Positions 8,968 to 20,100 of a DNA stretch of 29,858 bases are shown here, piece by piece (position 1 is the stretch's first letter; each line of letters starts with the position of its first letter). This DNA comes from JAAYDH01 sp964345825 (lineage in GTDB: Bacteria > Bacillota_I > Bacilli_A > RFN20 > CAG-826), in NCBI GenBank assembly GCA_964345825.1, contig CAYFSI010000013.1, positions 1 to 29,858 of the forward strand, read 5' to 3'. Position numbers and translations under genes: made by a program. The notes under the pieces are model-generated. The model saw nothing but the letters and a program-made list of their open reading frames with translations, searched no databases and had not been told where the DNA came from.

Positions 8968-10101
8968 CTAGTTGGCAGGATTCATTACTTGGTAGGAACT
9001 TAAATCTGTTGGGAGAACGACGTTGACATCTTCGCCATATTTCATTCTTAAATCAGATTTGAGAGCGGCGTTGACTTTTACTCCATCGCCACCTTCGCCA
9101 GTGATAACTTCGCTTAAAGAAGTATCAATAGTAACATCGATATCAACCAAGAAATCAGTCAGTAAAGCAACTTTGTTGAGCAAGATTGTAACTTTTAAAG
9201 CGTCGACTGTTAAGATTTTGCCAATCTCGGTAACAATTGCTTGGACTTCTTCTTCGGATGCTTCTGAATCCACCGAGGAAATAATGATTGTAGCTAAGGA
9301 GAGGATGTCTTCTTTGTTTAAATCAATTCCGATGCCGAAACTTCCATCTTTATAGTCAAGGATTGTGATGTAATCATCAAGGATTGCAAAGACTGGTTCA
9401 TTGATTACTTCGCCGAGCATAGTGACGAGGTCTTCGCGAGCTGGTAATTCTTCAATGCCAGCAAGTCCTAACAAGGAGTCGAAAATTGGAAGAGCTTCTT
9501 CAGGGATGAGGCCAGGAACTTGGAATTTATCAGGAATTGAATCCATAATATTTTCCTCAACAGGTTCACTGGATACGAGAGAAGAAATTGTGCTAATCAC
9601 TTCTGATATAAACTCGCGGAACTCAGTATCGGAAGCATTAACATAGAGGTTGCCACTTGCGACATAGGCAGCAAAATCAATATCGCTAAATCCTAAATCG
9701 AGCATGGTCTCACTTTCTTCACCAAATTCAGCACCAACGAAAACATCAAGTTTAAGATCATCGACTGTGACCTCAGCGGCCAAATCATCAAGCGAAGTGC
9801 TTGTTAAACCAGTTGCAGCAAATTTTGTTTTGACTGAAGTATCGACTTCAATAACTGTATAGCCGGTTTGCTCATTTGCAGTAGTGGCTAGTCTAGCATC
9901 GACATGAGCTTTCTTTAAGTTGAAATTAGCTTCAAATGAGTCTAAATCCAACATTGAGTCATAAGCTCGACCAATCGCTTCAACGGTACTAGCTGCAGTC
10001 GCGGGTTGTCCGCCTTTTGGCAAAGTTCCAGCGCCCATTCCACCACAAGCGGAAAGGAGCAATGAACTTGTAGCAACAATTAAAATTTTTTTAAGTTTCA
10101 T
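8968..10101 (-). CDS. Secreted lipoprotein of unknown function
   Basis: 377 residues. The N-terminus MKLKKILIVATSSLLLSACGG is a lipoprotein signal with lipobox LSAC, giving a lipidated Cys19 on the outer face of the membrane. The mature protein is acidic and rich in Val, Asp, Ser and Ala, with alternating patterns typical of beta-sheet and a GNLYVNASD segment about residue 150. This loosely recalls LolA/LppX-like lipoproteins, but I cannot name a family. The start at 10101 has an AAAGGGGG site (10115-10108) with 6-nt spacing; a TATAAT at 10136-10131 is a candidate -10 without a good -35. Single-gene unit closed by the terminator at 8920-8941. Confidence 0.8.
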   Translation of the reverse strand: MKLKKILIVATSSLLLSACGGMGAGTLPKGGQPATAASTVEAIGRAYDSMLDLDSFEANFNLKKAHVDARLATTANEQTGYTVIEVDTSVKTKFAATGLTSTSLDDLAAEVTVDDLKLDVFVGAEFGEESETMLDLGFSDIDFAAYVASGNLYVNASDTEFREFISEVISTISSLVSSEPVEENIMDSIPDKFQVPGLIPEEALPIFDSLLGLAGIEELPAREDLVTMLGEVINEPVFAILDDYITILDYKDGSFGIGIDLNKEDILSLATIIISSVDSEASEEEVQAIVTEIGKILTVDALKVTILLNKVALLTDFLVDIDVTIDTSLSEVITGEGGDGVKVNAALKSDLRMKYGEDVNVVLPTDLSSYQVMNPAN

Positions 10102-10241
10102 AGTAAACCCCCTTTATTGTTGTCAACCATATTATATATTAATAAGAAACGTAATAGCATAATTTTTGTCAATTCAATAAAAAAACGGTTAATTTTTTTA
10201 GATTAAGAAGTGAAAATAAGCGAAAGCGAAAAAAGAATAGA

Positions 10242-11720
10242 CTAAATCTTAAATTTTCGAACCGCTGAAACGGCTTTTTTCCAACCCTTGTAGCGACGTT
10301 CAATTTCTGCCCTGGGCATTTTTGGTTTGTATGTTGTTTGATAGGAGTGAATCTTTTTTATATCTTCTAAGCTTTTAAAGAAACCGCTATTTAACCCAGC
10401 TAAATAAGCCGCGCCAAGAGCTGTTGTTTCTAAACATCTTGGAAGCATGATATCAAGTTGAAGAATATCACTTTGAAATTGCATTAAATAACTGTTGGCA
10501 GTAGCTCCGCCATCTACTCTTAAACTTTTTATACTACATTTTGATTCTTTGTCCATGGCGACAAAAACGTCTTTGCATTGATAGGCAATTCCTTCAAGCG
10601 TTGCCCTAATGATTTGATTCTTATCACAAGCTCGAGTGATTCCTAAAATTGCTCCTCGCGCATCATCATCCCAGTAGGGAGTTCCTAAACCAACAAAAGA
10701 AGGTACAAAGTATAAACCATCAGTATCAGAAGCGAGATTCGCAGCTTTTTCGCTTTCGCTGGATTTGTTTATTAAACCCATTTCATCGCGGAGCCACTGG
10801 ACAGCTGCTCCACCAACAAAAACTGATCCTTCTAAGGCATAAGTAACCATATCTCCAATTTGCCAAGCGACAGTTGTAAGCAAACCGCTATGGGATAATA
10901 CTGGTTTATCTCCTGTGTTAAGGAGCATAAAACATCCTGTTCCATAGGTGTTTTTGCTCTCTCCTTTTTCAAAACAAGTTTGTCCAAAAAGAGCGGCCTG
11001 CTGATCTCCAGCTACGCCTTGAATAGTGATATTTGGATGGAAAAAGCTAGCTGTTCCGTATAGGAAACATGAGGGTCTAACTGTGGGCAAAATCTTCATA
11101 GGAATATGGAATAAATCACACAATTCTTTATCCCACATTAATGTGTTAATATTAAATAATAAAGTACGAGATGCGTTTGATATATCGGTAGCATGAACTT
11201 TTCCTTTAGTCATCTTATAAATGAGCCAGGAATCAATCGTTCCAAAAAGTAATTCACCACTTTCAGCTTTCTTTTGACCAGCGGGAACATGATCCAAAAT
11301 AAATCTAATTTTGCTCGCGGAAAAATATGGGTTAATGAGTAAACCGGTTTTTTGATGGATTAATTCTTTTTTATCGCTCAATCTTTCACATATCTCAGAA
11401 GACTGTCTAGATTGCCATATAATCGCATGATAAACTGGCATGCCAGTTTCTTTATTCCAAATAACTGTCGTTTCACGTTGATTTGACAAGCCAATGGAGT
11501 CAATTTCATTCATCGTAATGTTGGCTTTAATCAAAATTTCATTAATGACATCAATTACTGACACCCAGATGGAAAGAGCATCGGCTTCAACCCAACCAGT
11601 ATGCGGATAGAGACATTGGATCTCCCTTTGAGCAATAAACTGTGCTAATCCTTGATTGTCAAAAAGAATCGCTCTTGTCGAAGTGGTGCCTTGATCAATA
11701 GAAAGAATGTACTTCTTCAT
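10242..11720 (-). CDS. glpK: Glycerol kinase
   Basis: Phosphorylates glycerol to sn-glycerol 3-phosphate with ATP in the cytoplasm; the product feeds lipid synthesis or glycolysis. It is a FGGY kinase of 492 residues, normal for the family. It starts MKKYILSIDQGTTSTRAILF with the phosphate loop DQGTTS (9-14). Other visible motifs are SNQRETTVIWN, GVAGDQQAALFGQ (catalytic Asp), GGAAVQWLRDE and RVDGGATANSYLMQFQSDI. The frame is open for 43 codons further upstream, but these overlap the aminopeptidase gene in another frame. The conserved start at 11720 begins 1 nt after that gene's stop (TAA-A-ATG), so translation is probably coupled. No glycerol facilitator or G3P oxidase gene is adjacent, and I see no clear terminator downstream. 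Confidence 0.93.
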   Translation of the reverse strand: MKKYILSIDQGTTSTRAILFDNQGLAQFIAQREIQCLYPHTGWVEADALSIWVSVIDVINEILIKANITMNEIDSIGLSNQRETTVIWNKETGMPVYHAIIWQSRQSSEICERLSDKKELIHQKTGLLINPYFSASKIRFILDHVPAGQKKAESGELLFGTIDSWLIYKMTKGKVHATDISNASRTLLFNINTLMWDKELCDLFHIPMKILPTVRPSCFLYGTASFFHPNITIQGVAGDQQAALFGQTCFEKGESKNTYGTGCFMLLNTGDKPVLSHSGLLTTVAWQIGDMVTYALEGSVFVGGAAVQWLRDEMGLINKSSESEKAANLASDTDGLYFVPSFVGLGTPYWDDDARGAILGITRACDKNQIIRATLEGIAYQCKDVFVAMDKESKCSIKSLRVDGGATANSYLMQFQSDILQLDIMLPRCLETTALGAAYLAGLNSGFFKSLEDIKKIHSYQTTYKPKMPRAEIERRYKGWKKAVSAVRKFKI

Positions 11721-11721
11721 T

Positions 11722-12978
11722 TTATGAACGTGATTTAAAAAGCCTTTCAATATCTTTGATTTCTTTGATAATACCTTTGGACAAACATTCACCTCGGCCA
11801 TTGCTAATGAGAACATTGTCCTCAATGCGAACTCCAATGCCTTTGTCAATCAAATAAAGTCCCGGTTCAACAGTGATGACATTGCCATTTTCTAAGGGCT
11901 TCTCTCGATCAGAACAATCGTGAGTGTCGAGTCCTAAATGATGAGAAACATTATGGTAGTAATATTTGATAACATCTTCATCTTCTCTAAGAATGCCCAT
12001 TTTGACACATTCTTTTTTCAAAAAGTTTCGAGCAAAATCTTGTAATTGACCAAGAGTCATTTCTGAGCGTACATAATCGATAACGGCTTTATTACAATTT
12101 AGAACTGCTTGATACACTTCTTTAGCTAAACCTGAGAAAACTCCGTTCACTGGAAAAGTGCGGGAAATATCAGCAGAGTACCCATGTGATTTATAGCCAA
12201 TATCAAAGAGAATTAAGTCGTTCTCTTTTAAAGAGTCGTTTTGGGATGGGTAATGGAGACAAGTAGCGTTTTTGCCAGAAGCCACGATACTGGAGAATGC
12301 CAATTCTCTAAATCCGTGCTTGCGACCAAAAAATTCAAAAGTATCAGCTAGTTGTTTCTCCACGATGCCTGGCTTAATTTCTGAAATTAGTTGACCAATT
12401 CCATTATTAGTTCCATTGATAGCGTTGAGGATTTCGCCAACTTCTTCAGATGATTTTATCATTCTCAATTCAGTGACCATTGAGTATACATTAATCGTCT
12501 TGATAAAAGGGTATTCGTTTAAAATAAATTTTTCGAATTCTTGGGTCGAATAACTATCCTTGATTTTTAATTCTGGAGATAAGTCGAGATAGAGGGTATC
12601 GATTTTCCCATATTGGTTATTTTTGTTAGTCAAGGCAAGAGAAAGCATACTTTCAAATGAGTCATTTAAATAAACATTTTGGATTCTTGAAAGGTTTTTT
12701 GCTTCGGTAATAGATAATCTTTTCCCTGTCCATTTTTCTTTTAATTCACTGAAATCATCGATGAAAAGATAAATTTTCTTTTCGCTGATTCCTTTGACAA
12801 ACAGAAGAACTGAGTTTTCTTGTTCGATGTTGCTTAAATAAAAGAAATGACGGTTAGAAACGAAAGGATAAGTTTCATCTTCACTTCTTAACTTTGGATT
12901 ACCAGCAAAGAATAAAGCTGCGGAGTTTTCTTTCATCTTCGCAAAGAGGCGTTCACGTCTATTTTCAATATCGCTCAT
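11722..12978 (-). CDS. pepP: Xaa-Pro aminopeptidase (M24B metallopeptidase)
   Basis: Removes N-terminal residues preceding proline using two metal ions (usually Mn). 418 residues: an N-terminal creatinase-like domain (about 1-170; AALFFAGNPKLRSEDETYPF, FFYLSNIEQENSVL) and a C-terminal pita-bread domain. The metal ligands are visible in order: FDIGY (about 259), ADISRTF (about 270), HHLGLDTHD (about 346), EPGLY (about 375) and VRIEDNV (about 384). The ATG at 12978 lies 2 nt after the mrp stop and uses an AAAAGGAGA site within the end of mrp. Cytoplasmic; no signal peptide. Confidence 0.92.
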   Translation of the reverse strand: MSDIENRRERLFAKMKENSAALFFAGNPKLRSEDETYPFVSNRHFFYLSNIEQENSVLLFVKGISEKKIYLFIDDFSELKEKWTGKRLSITEAKNLSRIQNVYLNDSFESMLSLALTNKNNQYGKIDTLYLDLSPELKIKDSYSTQEFEKFILNEYPFIKTINVYSMVTELRMIKSSEEVGEILNAINGTNNGIGQLISEIKPGIVEKQLADTFEFFGRKHGFRELAFSSIVASGKNATCLHYPSQNDSLKENDLILFDIGYKSHGYSADISRTFPVNGVFSGLAKEVYQAVLNCNKAVIDYVRSEMTLGQLQDFARNFLKKECVKMGILREDEDVIKYYYHNVSHHLGLDTHDCSDREKPLENGNVITVEPGLYLIDKGIGVRIEDNVLISNGRGECLSKGIIKEIKDIERLFKSRS

Positions 12979-12980
12979 AG

Positions 12981-13805
12981 TTATTTCTCCTTTTCAACGA
13001 CTCTTTGAGTCACGTTTTCCATTTCTGGGAAGATTATATCCTCCACTTGGCCTTTATCAATTAATGCCGTATGTTGAGGATTAAGAGGTAATCGACCCAA
13101 TATATCAAAATGCAGTTCTTTAGCAAAATCATCGAGATGAGAAGATCCAAATATTTCAATTTTCTTGCCGCAATCTGGACAAGAAAGATAAGACATATTT
13201 TCGATGACACCTAAGACATTAATGTGCATCATCTCCGCCATTTTAATGGCTTTGGTGACGATTAGAGACACTAAGTCTTGAGGGGAGGTGACGATTATCA
13301 AATCATCGATTGGTAAAGATTGGAAAATTGTCAAAGCAACATCTCCAGTTCCTGGAGGCATATCGATGAGTAAAAAGTCCAACTCTTCCCATAGTACATC
13401 TTCATAAAATTGTTTCACCAAATTAGCAAGAATGGGGCCTCTCCAAATAATTGGATCAGAGTCATTTTCCAATAAGCAGTTAGCGGATATTATCTTAATT
13501 CCTAGTTTAGTAAAAAGTGGGTAGATAAGGCTTCCTTCACCAGTGGCTTTTTCTGAGACATTAAAGGCTTTAGGAATACTGGGCCCAGTGACATCAGCAT
13601 CGAGGATACCTACTTTGTAACCCCGTTTTTTTAAGCTGACAGCTAATAGAGAGGTGACAAAAGATTTTCCCACTCCTCCTTTACCGGAGAGAACCCCAAT
13701 GATTCTCTTAATATGGGATGCTTCATTTAATTTAGCTTTGAAACTTTTACTATCGCATGATTCGCTAGTCGCGCAATGTTCGCAGTCATGATTGCATTCT
13801 GGCAT
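12981..13805 (-). CDS. mrp: Mrp/ApbC (NBP35-type) Fe-S cluster carrier P-loop ATPase
   Basis: Binds and transfers Fe-S clusters to apoproteins in the cytoplasm. 274 residues: a Cys-rich N-terminus (Cys4, 8, 11, 17), then the deviant Walker A GKGGVGKS (41-48), ILDADVTGPSIP, DMPPGTGDVALT and the bridging CPDC motif (about 208-211) that holds a cluster across the dimer. The N-terminal DUF59 (MIP18) domain of longer Mrp proteins is absent. The ATG at 13805 follows a strong AGGAGGAAA site and starts 13 nt after the YigZ-like gene. It could serve the Fe-S cluster of the AddB-like protein, but that is only speculation. Confidence 0.92.
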   Translation of the reverse strand: MPECNHDCEHCATSESCDSKSFKAKLNEASHIKRIIGVLSGKGGVGKSFVTSLLAVSLKKRGYKVGILDADVTGPSIPKAFNVSEKATGEGSLIYPLFTKLGIKIISANCLLENDSDPIIWRGPILANLVKQFYEDVLWEELDFLLIDMPPGTGDVALTIFQSLPIDDLIIVTSPQDLVSLIVTKAIKMAEMMHINVLGVIENMSYLSCPDCGKKIEIFGSSHLDDFAKELHFDILGRLPLNPQHTALIDKGQVEDIIFPEMENVTQRVVEKEK

Positions 13806-13818
13806 AATATGTTTCCTC

Positions 13819-14196
13819 CTATAATTGCATTAATTGTGCTTTGTTGAGCACATTGACGCCGGCTTGGACGTAAGTTCGAAGTAATCGAGAAGCACCGAGT
13901 TTAATGCCACCAAAGTAACGGGCGACAAAAATTACCACGTGATCCATTTCTCGCTTGTGAAGAAGTTCAAGTAAAGGCCGACCGGCTGTTCCTTTTGGTT
14001 CTTGATCATCACAAGATTTACTTTTGTCTTTAACACGATAAGCATAAACAACATGTTTCGCTTTCGAGTGTTCTTTTTTTATTTCCGCCAATAATTGCTT
14101 GAAATTATCGGCATCGTTGAAGGGAAGAATAATCGCGACAAATTTCGATTTATTAACTTCCAAAGTCTCTTCGCACCGAACTTGAACTGTTTGCAT
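13819..14196 (-). CDS. YigZ/IMPACT family protein (UPF0029), N-terminal domain only
   Basis: 125 residues corresponding to the IMPACT (UPF0029 N-terminal) domain: NKSKFVAII, AKHVVYAYRV, DDQEPKGTAGRPLLELL and VARYFGGIKLGASRLLRTYVQAG. Full-length YigZ proteins have about 205-215 residues with a DUF1949 domain after this; here a stop follows directly, so the second half is missing. Bacterial relatives have been linked to translation and peptidase-like roles without firm assignment. The ATG at 14196 begins 2 nt after the stop of the giant protein and has no ribosome site of its own, suggesting coupling by re-initiation. No DUF1949 remnant is visible downstream, because the mrp start follows within 13 nt. 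Confidence 0.85.
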   Translation of the reverse strand: MQTVQVRCEETLEVNKSKFVAIILPFNDADNFKQLLAEIKKEHSKAKHVVYAYRVKDKSKSCDDQEPKGTAGRPLLELLHKREMDHVVIFVARYFGGIKLGASRLLRTYVQAGVNVLNKAQLMQL

Positions 14197-14198
14197 AA

Positions 14199-17100
14199 TT
14201 AACTTAGTGCAAAGTAATCTGCTAATGAGGTTCCATATGTGCTGAATAAGAATCCAGGAGCGTAGACATTAGCAGTATAGTTACTCCATGTCGGAGGAAA
14301 AGATTGAGTAATAAGTCCAAGATTGTCATGGACACGGGCAAGATATAATATCTTTGCCGCTTGGCTGTTATCCATCAATGTGAAAGCATTAATTAATTCA
14401 TTTCGGGTTGGGAAAACACCGTCAGCCATAATTTTGTTAATAATTTGAACTGTTTCAAATGCGCCGTTTAGACCATCGCATTCTGAGAAATTAACATTGT
14501 CATAGACGGCTTCATCAATATCCAAATATGAATTTGCGCCGAAATGGACTTCTTCATAATAGTAAGTAAGTCCATCAATAACATCGTATTGAATTTCCAT
14601 AAATTGATCTAAAAGAGTGGCAATAATTTCGCTTGCGAAATAAGAGCGAATATTGGTATTGTCTCCAAAAGCATCAGCAGCCGTACACATGGATGAAGTT
14701 AAAGCAGTGCGAGCTTCACTAACAGCGTTGAAATCGTTGATGTCAAGATTGTTGCTATCGATTTCATCAGAATATGATGCTAAGGCGAAAAGTCCTTTTG
14801 ACTCAGCGAGATCATTATAATTAGGAATGGTGAATATTCTTGATAGAGTCGCAATCTTTTCTTCTGCGGTGGCTCCTGTAATGTACTGTCCAAGGTTTGC
14901 TCCCTCACTTGGATTACTAACTCCAGCTGTTAAAATATTGTAGAGTAATAAGCCACGAGTTGAAGCAGGATAAGATGATAAATCCCACATCGTATTGTAA
15001 GAACCAGTTGAATCAGTATTTAAGATGCGACTGTGGCTAATGAAACGGATGATACCATCAAAGTTATTAGTGTTTTCAGATAGGGCGACAAGATTATTGA
15101 GGCCATAATAACCATCAAAGTTATTTTCTCCATCGACTTTCATCATGTTAGTCAATGCAGCTTGGATATTATTGATTTCGCAAAATTCGATGTTGGATGA
15201 ACTGCGATCACCACCATATTGATACTGACCAATATTGAAATACGAATAAGCAACAGAATTATATGTCGACAAAGCATTTAAACCAATTGCCTCAAAACCT
15301 TGATTGACAAAGACTGGCAAAACATCACTGAGGAAATCAACATTATTAATCGCCATCATGATGGTTTTGGTTTCAATTGGATTAATGTTATCCATATGCA
15401 AATCAGCGACATCCATAGTTCCACTTTCGCCAAGAATTGATTGGCTGAGGGAAATGAAATTGACAAGAGCATGAATCTCATCGTTATTTGTGATGCGTAG
15501 CCAATTCTCATGATAACCTGTGGTATTTATAGTTGTGACATTAACTTTGTAAGCTTCATCAAGGGTGGTAACAGCTTTGATTTTTGCCATCATTTGAGCA
15601 TCACCGTTTACAGGATAAGCATAGCTTGTCAGTCCTGATCGGGAAACAAACATATTGATGACTTGTTCAAAAACAGTCATGTTGGTAGAGGAAGAAAGAT
15701 ATTCATTTGAAGCATGCAAGATATTACTGGTATAAGCATCGACAAGGATGTCATAAATATACCCATTTTCCAACAGGGCTTTAATTACCGCTAAATCTTC
15801 CATGGCGTTCGTGCCAACTATACCAGTGAATAACTGATAATCGGTAACCAACGTAATGATATTGTCAATTTCATCGACATCGTATTTCACATTGTAATTG
15901 GTTGTTCCAGTTTCATCATAGTGATAGAAGGAGGAAGCATCTGATAAATCAACACCTTGGAAAGTGGCAAAGTCGCGATTCATCATTGTGTAAATAAGAT
16001 TTGGAACAGCATCATAAAGGGAATTGCTATCATTCAAGGCAACGAGCACTTCACGAGCATCGCTTGTATTAATGGACATCAAATCCATCGAGGTGAAATT
16101 AGAAGTGTTGAAATTCAAAGCTGCGACCATAAAATCAGCGATGTTATCAATTTCTGAGGATTGGGAAGAAAGTGAAAGAGCGAGAGGACCTTGACCATCG
16201 GGAGTAAATAGATTACCAGCTAAATAAACAGCTTTTTGATTAGCGTTAGAGTAATTGCCTAAAGTTATGTTGGCTTGATCTTTTGGAGAATTAACATTAA
16301 ATAGAGAGGATGAAATCGAATCATGGGAAAATAGTTCAACGCATATCTCTTGGAAGACAGTCATCCCGGTAGAAGAAGCATTGCTTAAAATAACATCGTG
16401 GTTCACATCAAAGGATAACGAGAGTTTTGGTCCGCCCGTATGAAACATTTTGCTCTCATTTAAGTCATGAAGGAAATTTTGCAAATTAAGTATTGAGGTC
16501 GAAGAGGTGTTTATCGTATCTAAATCAGGGAAAGTCGAGGGTTCACCATTTTGGTTCTTTGAAACCTCACTTAGAATATCACACACCAGTGATAATTCTT
16601 GTTCATCAAACTTGGCTTCCCAATTATAGGTCTGTGTGCCAACGAGATTGGCTTCGTCAAAATAATGATAGAAAACATTTGTATCAGCAAAATTAACATG
16701 GGTCAAATCGCTCACCAAATCATATTGCGAAACGTTTTCTAAGGTCAAAGAGATGGTGTTTGAAACGCTGTCATACATAGTATTGGTTTCATTTAAGGCG
16801 GTTAAAATTTGATTGACAGCTAGGGCATTTCCGGTATTAGTAATATCAAAATTTTCAAAGTTAAATGTAATGGTGCCATCCGTTTTTCGAAGTCCCTGAT
16901 ATTTTTGATTAGTGCCTTCAATTGGTCCTCCAACAATAGCGTTGATAACGTTAAAGATAGCATTAACTTCGTTAATTTGTTGATTATAGCTAAAATTCTT
17001 TGCTCCTGCATAATCGAAATAGTTGTCGAGGATGTAATCGGATTTGGCTTTAATGACATCCTTTTCTGTCACCGGTGATAAGCCGGGTTCTAAATAGGCA

Positions 17101-20100
17101 GCATAGGTATCGTAGTTGAAGACATCCTTGGGATTATTTGCATTATAAACAATAGTACCTATATCTTCAGCGGTTAAGAATGCTCCCATTGCATTTTGAA
17201 AGACAGTGGGATAATAACCATCAGAATCATTGCTTAAATCTGGATCTAAAATTGAACCTTTGCGATGAAAGACAATTGATTGCTGAATGCCAACAATTGA
17301 GCTACGAATTTGCAAAGCAACTTCTTCATCAATCTTATCAGTAACAAATTGATTGTTGCTGTCCAAAACACCTTCAGCAATCATATAGCGATAGGTTGAA
17401 TAGATTTCAGTTAAATGATCGATTTCAACTTGCCTTAATGTTCTTGAAGAATTGTAATCGTATATGTATTCTTCGCAAGAAATTAAATATGGAGTATTGG
17501 CGGGTGCTAAGTCAAAGAACGCGGATGATGTGCCACCTGAGAATGCTGATTTGGCGGCTTCGAAATAATTATAGGTAGCAACCCGCAAACAGGTTGTTTC
17601 GTTAAGAGAATTAATCAATCCCTCAAAAATTCTTACGGGCATACTTAACAAGTCGTTTGTCGCGACTGCTTGAGTAACCCAATAAACAATTTTACAGATT
17701 CGGCCAATCTCATCAAGTTCGAGAATCGGGGAATAATCATCAATGAATTGAGGATTATCCCAATAGTTTGTATAGCTCGCAAAAGGTAAAACGTATATTG
17801 AAGTATTGAAAGAAGAAACGAATTCATTGTCATACCAATCAGCTTTTTCATTTAAAGAGGCAAAATCATTTTTGACAATTGTGTATTGATCCGGACCCTG
17901 TTCGCCCCAAGTAGGATCCCAGATAGAAGGATCTTGGATAAGGTTAAATGTATTAACTCCATCAGAGAAATTCGTCAAACTACTCTCGACCTTAACATAA
18001 AGCCAATTGGAGAAAAGATAATCACCACTTGTTTTATCAGTGAAGATTGATGAATCAGCTAAGGCGTGAAGAAGATTATTTAGGCCAACAACATTAGTAA
18101 CAGCGTTCAAATCGAGATTAGAAATATCTATTGCGGCTTCACCAATAGTAGTCAATAAGACACTGAGTTTTTCGCCTTCTTCGGCCCAATCGGTGACATT
18201 AGTGAAAGATACACCTTGGTCTAAAATTCCAGTCTGTTGGAGCTGAGCATCGAGAAAAGTTCCCATTGTACTTGAGAACACAATGCTTCTTCCGACCGCA
18301 GCTAACACCGTTGATAGATGATAAGTATTCTCTAGCGACGCGAGATTATCGGTGATATTACTTCCCGACAAATAATTGGGATCAGTCATCACGGTCATAA
18401 TGCCTGACGACCCAAGAGATCGTATGACGTTTGCAATTGCACCATTTTCACCATCATAGATGGGCCGACCATAGCGATCGTGATAAAAATTGCCATCTTT
18501 GTCAGTTGAATTTGACCATTTGATATTGGGATCACTTAGCAAAGTTTGATCAAAAGTAAGGCCATCGACATTTAAAGAATCACCAAAAATGTAACTCATT
18601 ACATTGAAGTAGTTTTCATTGGCAGTATAAGTATCAGTAGGTAAAGGAACAGGATTAATAATATGGCAACTATAAATAGCGTCTAAAGCATAAGCGATTG
18701 ATTCGTTGGCTTGTCCTAGTTGAGAAATTAAGGAAGGAACATCGCTTCCGCTCGCAAGAATATCAGTGAGAGTACCAATGGATTTAACGGAACTAATTAC
18801 TTTAGCTAATTCCGCACCAAGGGTTCGTGAAGCTTCGGCTTTGTCGATTCCATCGGAAACAATATTAATATCAATTCCACTGCTGGTAAAAGCATCCGCC
18901 ACACTTCCAGAAGTTAATAAAGAACGTATCGTGGGCAATAAAATCGCATATATAATTTTTGAATTATCCATTCTCTTTAAAACTTTGCTGAGAACTTTAA
19001 TTAAATTTTGGTCAATATCGCTCAGCGAACCACCTTCAGGAACCAATTCTCCGCTTAGCAAAGTGTTCAAAGCGCTTGGTTCATCTCCAAAAGCAGAGAA
19101 ACAATAAAATAATGCATTAAATTCTTCTTTAAAATTTTTCATCCATTTGCCAGTAGACAACTCTTCGATAACAGAAGTGACAGCTGCGGAAGCGGTTTCA
19201 TCGGTAATAATCGATCCCAGCAGTTGAGGAAGAGATGAGAACAATGTTTTGCACAAAGAGATATCAAGCAAACAATAACGACGTCCCGCAATTCGTTTGC
19301 CATTGGAATAAACAATGGTTCGACCATCGCTATCAATATTTATTAATTCATTAGCGGAATTAGTGTCGCCAACAAGAATGCGTCGATAGGAATCAATATT
19401 TTCCAAAATAACATCCATCAGATTTACTTGTTCAGATTCTTCTCCGGCTCGGAATGGAGATAAACCACTACCTTCTTCTTCTCCATCATCGGGAGTAGTA
19501 GAGTTCATGTTAAGAATTGCGGTGATAATTCGGTCATCAACACAATACATTTGGTAAAGGCTATCATAGACAGTACTGAGTTCAAATCCCCAATCAATAT
19601 CATTGAGAGCTTCAAAAGACGAGGGGAAATATGAGCTCATTGTTTCTCCACCATTGGTGATGAAATATTGAATTAAAGCAGGGATACTGCGTGATAGTAA
19701 TTTAGATTGGCTAATTGTCGATAGGGCGTGGTAGGTGTATTGATATGCTTTGTTGGTTAATAAACCAGTAACCATAGTCGCTGGATCGCTTGGAATAACA
19801 ACGTTGCCTTCTTCATCCATAAACGAATCGACCAATCCACTGTTAGCGATATCAATTGTAATGGTTTCAATTGCATCTAGTTCTTTGTCCCATTCAGCGT
19901 CTGATAAATCGAGCATCGATAAATCGACAACATCAGCCAACAAATCAGAATTAGTTGAGAGTTGAACTGCGATTGGAATAATTGTCATGAGAAGATTCGA
20001 TTCTTTTAATGAAGCAAATAAAGCTTCAATGTATTCTTGATTGACCATTTCAGGAATACTAAAGGTAATTTCACCGTTTTGGCCAATAAGAATATTTTCG

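Noticed and set aside
10121..10126. Perfect TTGACA on the minus strand upstream of the lipoprotein gene.
   Set aside because: A -10 at 17 nt would fall on the start codon, after the ribosome site; the TATAAT lies upstream of it. Probably chance.
10206..10235. Possible terminator hairpin after glycerol kinase (GCGAAAGC region).
   Set aside because: The stem is only 2-3 bp and no proper T-run follows.
11723..11849. A 43-codon N-terminal extension of glycerol kinase in open frame.
   Set aside because: It overlaps the aminopeptidase gene in another frame, and the conserved GlpK N-terminus (KKYILSIDQGTTS) begins at 11720.
16493..16696. Open frames on the + strand inside the giant protein (also at 15957, 17396, 18766, 19750, 20041 and 20344).
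   Set aside because: They are antisense shadows without ribosome sites or recognisable motifs; the minus-strand reading is continuous and repeat-structured.
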